A stretch of DNA of 5,935 bases, from assembly GCA_003155705.1 (NCBI GenBank), contig PMEC01000051.1, forward strand, positions 25,249-31,183, read 5' to 3'. The notes below the pieces were generated by a model. The model searched no databases and was not told the DNA's origin. It worked only from the letters and a program-made list of their open reading frames with translations. This stretch comes from Bacteroidales bacterium (GTDB lineage Bacteria; Bacteroidota; Bacteroidia; Bacteroidales; VadinHA17). Below, in pieces: positions 1 through 5,343 of the stretch. Both the position numbers and the translations under genes were made by a program. The first letter of the stretch is position 1; each line of letters opens with the position of its first letter.

Positions 1-1638
1 GGCTCATTTGGAATTGTAAATGAAGGTTTCCGCGGAATGGGGATAAAAAAAGATGAGCAGTACAACTTTTCCATGAATGCAAGAATAAAAGCAAACACAA
101 GTCTTAAAATGAAACTGGAACTGGTAAATCCTGCGGGTACAGTTATAGGCAATGGAGAAATTTCAGGTTTTACTGCTGACTGGAAAAAATTTCAGGTATC
201 TCTTAAAGCGACCGAAACTGAACAAAAAGCACAATTTCGAATAATGCTTTCAGGTAAAGGAACAATAGATTTAGACAATGTCTCTCTCTTTCCGTCAGAT
301 ACCTGGAAAAACCGGCCTGGTGGTTTAAGGAATGATCTTGTTCAAATGATCGCTGATCTTAAGCCCGGATTCATTCGTTTTCCTGGAGGTTGTATCGTGG
401 AAGGCAGAGATTTGACTAACCGTTATCAATGGAAAACAACTGTCGGTCCGGTTGATGAGAGGAAGCTCATTATGAACCGCTGGAATGTTGAAATGCAGGA
501 AAGACTGGCTCCGGATTATTTCCAGTCCTTTGGCCTGGGTTTCTTCGAGTACTTTCAGCTGGCAGAAGATATTGGCGCTGAACCTCTTCCAATCCTTAAC
601 TGTGGCATGTCATGCCAGTTTAATGCCGGAGAAGTTGTTCCTCTGAACGACCTTGACCCATATATTCAGGATGCTCTGGATCTGATTGACTTTGCTAATG
701 GAAATGCCACAACCAAATGGGGAAGACTGAGAGCGTCGTTGGGTCATCCCAAATCATTTGATCTTAAATTCATCGGGGTCGGAAACGAGCAATGGGACGA
801 ACAATATATTGAGAGATATAAAGAATTTGAGAAGGCTCTAAAATTAAAACATCCTGAAATCAAAATTGTTTCGGGAGCAGGACCGGGTGCTTCAGGCAAC
901 TTATTCGATTATGCATGGAGTGAGCTTAAGAAACTTAGCCCGGATCTGATTGATGAACATTATTATATGCCACCTGAATGGTTTCTTAAGAATGCCGGAA
1001 GATATGATAGCTATGACAGGAAAGGAATTAAAGTATTTGCCGGAGAATATGCCGCGCACTGGAAAGAATCTACCGAACCTGAATCCCGCAACTCCTGGTA
1101 CAGCGCTTTGGCAGAAGCCGCGTTTATGACAGGCCTTGAACGCAACGCCGAAGTTGTAAACATGGCATCTTATGCACCTTTACTTGCTCATGTCGAGGCA
1201 TGGCAATGGCGCCCTGACCTGATCTGGTTCGATAATCTTAAATCAATTGGAACTCCTAATTATTATGTTCAGAAACTATTCTCGACCTATAAAGGTACAC
1301 AGGTAGTTCCGGTTTTGACGGGAAACAAGCCACTTATAGGTCAGGACAGCCTTTATGCAAGCGCTACAATTGATAAAAACGCCGGTAAGTTATACCTGAA
1401 GCTGATAAATGTCTCAGCCAAACCAAAATATGCTAATGTTAACCTTGAAGGCCTTTCATTCAATCCCGACGGGGTGATGGTAACTCTTAAATCGAAGAAA
1501 ATTAATGATTTCAATTCTATGTCCGACCCGCAGCACATCTTTCCAAACGGAAGGCAGATTGCTATTGCCGGGAAAAGAGCAAGTCTGAGTCTTGACCCAA
1601 TCTCAGTCAACGTGCTCATAATTAGTTATAAAAAATAA
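1..1638 (+). CDS. GH51 alpha-L-arabinofuranosidase, 5'-truncated by window edge
   Basis: Predicted exo-acting retaining glycosidase releasing terminal alpha-L-arabinofuranose from arabinan, arabinoxylan or their oligosaccharides. The reading frame is open from base 1, so the ATG at 37 is internal; related Bacteroidota enzymes are about 640-660 residues, suggesting that roughly 100 N-terminal residues, including any signal peptide, lie outside. Numbering codons from base 1 (545 in total): codons 1 to about 100 are a beta-rich CBM4/9-like module ending in a DLDNVSLFP strand; about 105-405 is the (beta/alpha)8 barrel; about 410-545 is the C-terminal beta-sandwich. FIRFPGG lies at codons 124-130. 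The acid/base Glu is E263 in GNEQW, the nucleophile is E349 in AGEYA, and DEHYY (codons 318-322) supplies active-site residues, so the catalytic centre looks intact. The gene ends in TAA, 23 bp before the GH43 gene in the same direction, suggesting one operon. Family call is strong; exact substrate and cell location are inferred. Confidence 0.93.
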   Translation, partial: GSFGIVNEGFRGMGIKKDEQYNFSMNARIKANTSLKMKLELVNPAGTVIGNGEISGFTADWKKFQVSLKATETEQKAQFRIMLSGKGTIDLDNVSLFPSDTWKNRPGGLRNDLVQMIADLKPGFIRFPGGCIVEGRDLTNRYQWKTTVGPVDERKLIMNRWNVEMQERLAPDYFQSFGLGFFEYFQLAEDIGAEPLPILNCGMSCQFNAGEVVPLNDLDPYIQDALDLIDFANGNATTKWGRLRASLGHPKSFDLKFIGVGNEQWDEQYIERYKEFEKALKLKHPEIKIVSGAGPGASGNLFDYAWSELKKLSPDLIDEHYYMPPEWFLKNAGRYDSYDRKGIKVFAGEYAAHWKESTEPESRNSWYSALAEAAFMTGLERNAEVVNMASYAPLLAHVEAWQWRPDLIWFDNLKSIGTPNYYVQKLFSTYKGTQVVPVLTGNKPLIGQDSLYASATIDKNAGKLYLKLINVSAKPKYANVNLEGLSFNPDGVMVTLKSKKINDFNSMSDPQHIFPNGRQIAIAGKRASLSLDPISVNVLIISYKK

Positions 1639-1661
1639 AATTCTGAGATGGAAACGAGGTT

Positions 1662-2663
1662 ATGAAAAAGACACTTTTTTCAGTAATATGGTCATTTACT
1701 TTTGCTTTGATTGGAGTAGCTCAAAGCCGGAATATTTCAGTTCACGATCCTGTAATGATCAGGCAGGATGGAACCTATTATGTCTTTTGCACCGGGAATG
1801 GTATCTCAACGTTTTCATCACCTGATATGCTAAACTGGAAACAGGAAAAATCAGTTTTTGCTTCAGCTCCTCAATGGGTTATTAAGGAAATACCAAGGTT
1901 CAGGAATTCAATGTGGGCCCCTGATATCTCATTGTATAAGGGGAACTATTACCTTTTTTATGCAGTTTCTGCCTTTGGCAAAAACACATCCTGCATCGGC
2001 CTTGCAATGAATAAAACCCTTCATACAGATAGTCCTGATTATAAATGGATTGACCTTGGTTGTGTGCTTGAATCTGTCCCTGGAAGAGATAACTGGAACG
2101 CAATTGATCCCAATCTGATCATAGATGAAGCAGGAATTCCCTGGCTCGATTTCGGTTCATTCTGGGGTGGAATAAAACTGGTCAGACTTAAGGACGACCT
2201 GACAGGAATTTTTTCAGATCCACAGGAATGGTACACAGTGGCCCGGCGGTTTCGCGATCCTTATACTGATGACAGGAACGCAGGTGCAGCACAGATTGAA
2301 GCTCCATTCATTTTCAGGAAAGGCAATTTTTATTATCTGTTCGTTTCCTGGGATAAATGTTGCAGCGGTGTGAACAGTACTTACAAGGTAGCTGTCGGCA
2401 GATCAGTGAAGATAACAGGACCTTATTTTGCTAAAGATAGCACAGATATGGCAAAAGGAGGTGGAACAATTGTTGTTCAGGGAGATACCAATTATCCGGG
2501 AGTTGGTCATGAAGCAGTAGTTACATTTGATGGAGCAGATTACCTGGTATATCATGGCTATGATGCAAACGATAATGGCAAGTCAAAACTAATAATTAAG
2601 AAACTTCAGTGGGATAATGCAGGGTGGCCGGTAATCACTGAAAAATTGATCTTCGCTTTGTAA
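1662..2663 (+). CDS. GH43 arabinanase (arabinan endo-1,5-alpha-L-arabinosidase-like), secreted
   Basis: Predicted inverting glycosidase cutting alpha-1,5-linked arabinan; 333 residues, a usual length for a single-domain GH43 enzyme with a five-bladed beta-propeller. Residues 1 to about 22 form a signal peptide (KK, hydrophobic core, cleavage near VAQS). There is no lipobox cysteine, so a soluble periplasmic or secreted protein is more likely than a surface lipoprotein. The catalytic triad is visible: base D29 in VHDP, pKa-modulating D149 in NAIDPN, and acid E213 in IEAP. MWAPDI (84-89), GSFWGGI (165-171) and WDKCCSG (230-236) are typical of the arabinanase branch, and H283 in GVGHEAVV is the likely metal-site histidine. 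The start at 1662 is chosen because it gives the complete signal peptide; a GAGG at 1656-1659 is too close to the ATG to be a convincing ribosome binding site. It lies 23 bp after the GH51 gene, so the products probably act on the same polymer. Endo versus exo action cannot be settled from sequence alone. Confidence 0.93.
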   Translation: MKKTLFSVIWSFTFALIGVAQSRNISVHDPVMIRQDGTYYVFCTGNGISTFSSPDMLNWKQEKSVFASAPQWVIKEIPRFRNSMWAPDISLYKGNYYLFYAVSAFGKNTSCIGLAMNKTLHTDSPDYKWIDLGCVLESVPGRDNWNAIDPNLIIDEAGIPWLDFGSFWGGIKLVRLKDDLTGIFSDPQEWYTVARRFRDPYTDDRNAGAAQIEAPFIFRKGNFYYLFVSWDKCCSGVNSTYKVAVGRSVKITGPYFAKDSTDMAKGGGTIVVQGDTNYPGVGHEAVVTFDGADYLVYHGYDANDNGKSKLIIKKLQWDNAGWPVITEKLIFAL

Positions 2664-2686
2664 CTTTAAAAAAATATTCTAGTTTG
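2657..2686 (+). promoter_or_regulatory. Candidate Bacteroidota-type promoter (distal) for the yhcH-like/dedA-like pair
   Basis: TTTG at 2657-2660, which overlaps the end of the GH43 gene, is followed after 19 bp by TAGTTTG at 2680-2686. This resembles the Bacteroidota -33 TTTG / -7 TAnnTTTG promoter with one base missing between TA and TTTG. It would give a leader of about 65-70 bases. In AT-rich DNA such matches arise easily by chance, so this is only a candidate. Confidence 0.25.
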
Positions 2687-2719
2687 AAAAATTCTTTAAA
2701 TTAATCCATTAAATTTTTC

Positions 2720-2747
2720 TTGCAGAAAATAAGATTGTGTAATTTGG
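2720..2747 (+). promoter_or_regulatory. Candidate Bacteroidota-type promoter (proximal) with A-rich leader
   Basis: TTG at 2720-2722 is followed after 17 bp by TAATTTGG at 2740-2747, one mismatch from TAnnTTTG. Transcription from here would start only a few bases before the ATG at 2760, giving a very short leader that includes a run of eight A (2749-2756). No Shine-Dalgarno sequence is present; A-rich start regions are common in Bacteroidota. This competes with the distal candidate at 2657-2686, and neither is proven. Confidence 0.25.
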
Positions 2748-2759
2748 CAAAAAAAAGTT

Positions 2760-3374
2760 ATGAGACGTATAATTGTAAGCATCATGGTATTGACAAGTAT
2801 CTTCGGATTATCAAAATCCTTCGGCCAGGGCGATCCTTCGGCCTGGAGTTCTGAGAAATTAAATAAATGGTTCGATTCGGGTGTCTGGCATAAAGGTTGG
2901 AATGTTACTCCCGATAATTCCATCAACAAAATAACTCTGGCAAAAGCTTATTATAAAAACAGCACCAGATGGGATAAGGCTTTTGCTTTCCTTGGAACTA
3001 ATGACCTTACAAAGCTTGAACTTAAGCGGTATGATCTTGATGGAGATAATCTGTATGTGACTATTAGCGAATATAATACAAAGAATCCTGAGACTACAAG
3101 ATATGAAGCACATCAGAAATATGTTGATATACAATATGTTGTGACTGGCAGCGAGTTGATCGGTATTGCACCACTGGCTTCCCATGAATCCGTACTTCAG
3201 CCATATGATGCCACAAAGGATGTTGGTTTTTTTTCCTTCAAAAATGGCAAAATGTTTAAAGCGACACCCGCAAAATTCTTCATATTTTTCCCGACAGATG
3301 CTCACATGCCAGGACTGAAAGAGGAAACTAATGCCCCTGTCAGGAAGGCTGTAGTTAAATTGCGGCTCGACTGA
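2760..3374 (+). CDS. Secreted YhcH/YjgK/YiaL family protein (TabA/EbgC-like, DUF386)
   Basis: Cupin-fold protein of the family containing E. coli YhcH, YiaL, TabA and EbgC, which is linked to sugar metabolism and biofilm control; the biochemical reaction is poorly defined. This copy has 204 residues against about 150 in cytoplasmic members. Residues 1 to about 23 are a signal peptide (RR, hydrophobic stretch, cleavage near SFGQ), so it probably acts in the periplasm. Residues 25-65 are an extra segment with four Trp (W29, W37, W43, W47) ahead of the family core, which begins near KNSTRWDKAFAFL. Putative metal ligands are present: E116 and H118 in YEAHQKYVDIQ, and H182 in FPTDAHMPG. The start at 2760 gives the complete signal peptide. 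Its TGA stop overlaps the ATG of the dedA-like gene by one base, implying coupled translation. Placement after arabinan-degrading genes suggests, but does not show, a role in handling released sugars. Confidence 0.88.
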   Translation: MRRIIVSIMVLTSIFGLSKSFGQGDPSAWSSEKLNKWFDSGVWHKGWNVTPDNSINKITLAKAYYKNSTRWDKAFAFLGTNDLTKLELKRYDLDGDNLYVTISEYNTKNPETTRYEAHQKYVDIQYVVTGSELIGIAPLASHESVLQPYDATKDVGFFSFKNGKMFKATPAKFFIFFPTDAHMPGLKEETNAPVRKAVVKLRLD

Positions 3375-4000
3375 TGACGGAATTCTTTCATTCTCTCTTC
3401 AATTGGTACATGGCCAACCTGAATTATTTCACGGTTGCCCTGCTTATGGCTATTGAAAGTACCTTCCTGCCATTACCATCAGAAGTTGTTATTCCATTTG
3501 CGGCATACAAAGCAGCCCAGGGTCAGTTAAATGTATTTGGTGTGGTTCTTTTCGGAACTGCCGGGGCGCTATGCGGTTCTCTTATTAATTATTTCCTTGC
3601 CAGGTATCTTGGACGCCCTCTTGTTTATAAGTTTGCAGATTCAGGTATAGGAAGGGTTTTTCTACTCTCCCGGGAAAAGGTGGAACATGCCGAGAACTAC
3701 TTTATCAGGAACGGTAAATCATCTACCTTCATTGGGAGGCTGGTTCCCGGAATACGTCATCTGATCTCCATCCCTGCGGGACTTGCAAGAATGAGTCTTC
3801 GTGATTTTATGCTGTTTACCTTTACGGGAGCCGCTATCTGGAATATTATCCTGGCAATAATCGGGTTTTATCTTTATGAAGTAAGAGACAAAATATTCCC
3901 TTATTTGGGATACATTCTCCTTGCATTTGGTGTGGGTTTTGTTATATACTTGATAATGAAGGCAAGAATAAAAAGCTCTGATAAGAACAACTCACATTAG
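3374..4000 (+). CDS. DedA family membrane protein (VTT/SNARE-associated domain)
   Basis: Integral inner-membrane protein of the DedA superfamily, members of which act in polyprenyl-phosphate or phospholipid translocation and membrane homeostasis. At 208 residues it is of normal length. Hydrophobic segments lie at about 16-45 (probable re-entrant region), 50-78, 128-140, 145-168 and 175-196, with a basic, polar C-terminal tail. Family residues are visible: E28 and E37 in the AIESTFLPLPSEV block, and R122 and R128 in GRLVPGIRH followed by IPAG (133-136). The six-residue spacing of the two Arg equals that of the essential R130/R136 of E. coli YqjA, and E28/E37 plausibly match E39/D51 of that protein. 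The start ATG shares one base with the upstream stop (TGATGA at 3372-3377), so it is probably translated by re-initiation. The substrate cannot be read from sequence. Confidence 0.92.
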   Translation: MTEFFHSLFNWYMANLNYFTVALLMAIESTFLPLPSEVVIPFAAYKAAQGQLNVFGVVLFGTAGALCGSLINYFLARYLGRPLVYKFADSGIGRVFLLSREKVEHAENYFIRNGKSSTFIGRLVPGIRHLISIPAGLARMSLRDFMLFTFTGAAIWNIILAIIGFYLYEVRDKIFPYLGYILLAFGVGFVIYLIMKARIKSSDKNNSH

Positions 4001-4014
4001 TTGTTTATTCTTCC
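3985..4014 (+). terminator. Possible intrinsic terminator overlapping the dedA-like stop codon
   Basis: AACAACT at 3986-3992 pairs with AGTTGTT at 3999-4005 around a 6-base loop, extendable by a G-U pair (3985/4006), and is followed by the U-rich TATTCTTCC. The right arm includes part of the TAG stop codon. The stem is short and AT-rich, so it would be a weak terminator. A second small near-palindrome, CTTCCCCGGAAG, follows at 4010-4021. The position between converging genes fits a terminator, but the call is tentative. Confidence 0.35.
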
Positions 4015-4046
4015 CCGGAAGCTATTTCCCCTTTGTTATAATCTTC

Positions 4047-4406
4047 TTAATCTCTATGCACTATTTCGGGTGAAAATGCCGGAAGACAGATTGCTATATA
4101 TTCAGCCCCGCCTTTAAAAGGGGAACTGTATTGAACCCATTCTCCAATGGTAGTGACAATTCCCATGCCTGCAGAAACAATGTGCTCTTCTTTTTTGGTT
4201 CTAATCTTTAGAGATCCCTTGAAAACAATAGTATATTCGTTAAATTCAGGGCATTGGCCAGGTTCTTCCCATCCCTGAGGGCTTTTCATCATTGCAATAC
4301 TAACTTCGGATGTCTTACTGTTGACTCTTCCAAAGAATTCCTTAATAATTTTTTCCTTGTTTCCTGCCGCTTTAATAATTGAAGGATTGCTAATCAGTTG
4401 TACCAT
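4047..4406 (-). CDS. Small cupin-domain protein with degenerate metal site
   Basis: Single-domain cupin of 119 residues with no signal peptide, presumably cytoplasmic; function unknown. The N-terminal 30 residues (AAGNKEKIIKEFFGRVNS region) resemble a small conserved cupin group; the barrel covers about residues 33-112. In cupin motif 1, E57 and G64 in the NEYTIVFKG stretch fit the E(X)6G part, but the HXH positions fall on non-histidine residues around 50-53 (GQCP). In motif 2 (about 77-93, SAGMGIVTTIGEW) the usual histidine is also absent, so canonical metal binding looks lost. The ending PAFSPEIVHRD looks like a conserved tail rather than random truncation. The ATG at 4404-4406 lies 11 bp after the pirin gene stop on the same strand, so the two are probably co-transcribed. 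It faces the dedA-like gene across 46 bp. Confidence 0.85.
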   Translation of the reverse strand: MVQLISNPSIIKAAGNKEKIIKEFFGRVNSKTSEVSIAMMKSPQGWEEPGQCPEFNEYTIVFKGSLKIRTKKEEHIVSAGMGIVTTIGEWVQYSSPFKGGAEYIAICLPAFSPEIVHRD

Positions 4407-4417
4407 ATGTTAGATTT

Positions 4418-5302
4418 TTAGTCATCGAGATAACCGAATTTTCCACTGTAATAATCATCAAATGCTTCCTGTATTTCAGCTTGGGTATTCATCAGGAATG
4501 GTCCGTATGAAGCTACCGGTTCATTTATAGGTTCGCCACTCAGTACCAAAACTATACTATCTTTAAGTGCTTCAATTATAAAAGTTTCCCCTTCATGTCC
4601 AAATAATACGAAATTATCTTCCTCCATACTTTTCAAATCATTAATTTTTATCTCACCTTCAATTATCAGCAGCCCGGTATTAAAGCTTTCTTTAAAGCTA
4701 AAATCCGCGGAAGTTCCTGCAGTAAGTTTTACATTAAAAAGATTCACTGGAGTAAAAGAAGTAGCAGAACCATTCAATCCCTTATAACTTCCGGCAATTA
4801 TTTCGACAACCCCTTTTTTATTATCAATCTGATATTTACTCATTGATTTGTTCTCAATACCCTGGTATTTTGGTGAGGTCATTTTATGTTTTGCAGGTAA
4901 GTTAACCCACAGCTGAACCATCTGAAACGGACCACCTTTTTTACTGAATTCCTTTTCATGATATTCTTTGTGAAGAACTCCTGCCCCTGCTGTCATCCAT
5001 TGAACATCTCCCTCTCCGATAACACCGCTATTGCCTGCGCTGTCATTATGAGCTACCTTCCCATGGTATGCTATTGTGACTGTTTCAAATCCTCTGTGGG
5101 GATGAACTCCTACTCCTTTTGGAATATCAGAAGGTGGGATGATAACCTTGGAATTATAGTCCATAAGAAAAAAAGGACTCATCCCCTGCATCCCTATCTT
5201 GCTGTACGAAGGAAAGAAATTATGAACTCTGAATCCATCGCCGACCATATGAGGAGCAGGTGGAGGAAGTATTGCATCAATATTTTTATATTTTATACTC
5301 AT
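4418..5302 (-). CDS. Pirin family protein
   Basis: Bicupin protein of the pirin family, whose members include metal-dependent quercetin dioxygenases and redox or regulatory proteins; the natural substrate here is unknown. From the ATG at 5300-5302 it has 294 residues. A longer reading to 5332 would need a TTG start and adds ten residues (MLLIILIDIL) that family members lack, whereas the ATG gives the usual opening before PPPAPHMVGDGFRVHNFFP. The N-terminal cupin carries the metal ligands: H67 and H69 in GVHPHRGFETV, and H111 and E113 in AGVLHKEYHE, matching H56, H58, H101 and E103 of human pirin. HNDS follows at 85-88. The C-terminal cupin occupies about 165-275, and the ending (AFDDYYSGKFG) is typical. 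It has no signal peptide, so it is probably cytoplasmic. It lies 41 bp after the acyltransferase gene and 11 bp before the small cupin gene, all in one direction. Confidence 0.93.
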   Translation of the reverse strand: MSIKYKNIDAILPPPAPHMVGDGFRVHNFFPSYSKIGMQGMSPFFLMDYNSKVIIPPSDIPKGVGVHPHRGFETVTIAYHGKVAHNDSAGNSGVIGEGDVQWMTAGAGVLHKEYHEKEFSKKGGPFQMVQLWVNLPAKHKMTSPKYQGIENKSMSKYQIDNKKGVVEIIAGSYKGLNGSATSFTPVNLFNVKLTAGTSADFSFKESFNTGLLIIEGEIKINDLKSMEEDNFVLFGHEGETFIIEALKDSIVLVLSGEPINEPVASYGPFLMNTQAEIQEAFDDYYSGKFGYLDD

Positions 5303-5343
5303 TAGAATGTCTATTAATATTATCAGTAACAATTATCTGTTAA

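Noticed and set aside
1353..1619. Minus-strand open frame of 88 codons
   Set aside because: It lies wholly inside the C-terminal part of the GH51 gene, whose protein is clearly conserved; the product has no recognisable domain.
1900..2236. Two overlapping minus-strand open frames (1900-2103 and 2039-2236)
   Set aside because: Both are antisense to the GH43 catalytic region and show no family features.
2691..2720. Imperfect AT-rich inverted repeat around AAATTAAT...ATTAAATTT
   Set aside because: The arms do not pair cleanly and such patterns are frequent in AT-rich intergenic DNA; no clear terminator for the GH43 gene is visible here.
2696..2929. Minus-strand open frame covering the gap before the YhcH-like gene
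   Set aside because: It overlaps the signal peptide region of a well-supported gene, its product has low-complexity hydrophobic stretches, and it resembles no family I know.
2859..3305. Minus-strand open frame of 148 codons
   Set aside because: Although long, it is antisense to the conserved YhcH-like core, rich in Ile, Cys and Ser as expected of a shadow frame, and without motifs.
4958..5305. Plus-strand open frame of 115 codons
   Set aside because: It is antisense to the most conserved part of the pirin gene, including the metal-binding motif, and its product is Cys-rich without a domain.
5303..5332. TTG-initiated ten-residue N-terminal extension of the pirin protein
   Set aside because: The added hydrophobic residues do not occur in the family, and an ATG at 5300-5302 gives the standard N-terminus. 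It is too short to be a convincing signal peptide.
5320..5343. Small inverted repeat TAACA...TGTTA between the acyltransferase and pirin genes
   Set aside because: The stem has only five AT-rich pairs and no U-tract on the coding strand, so a terminator or operator call is not supported.
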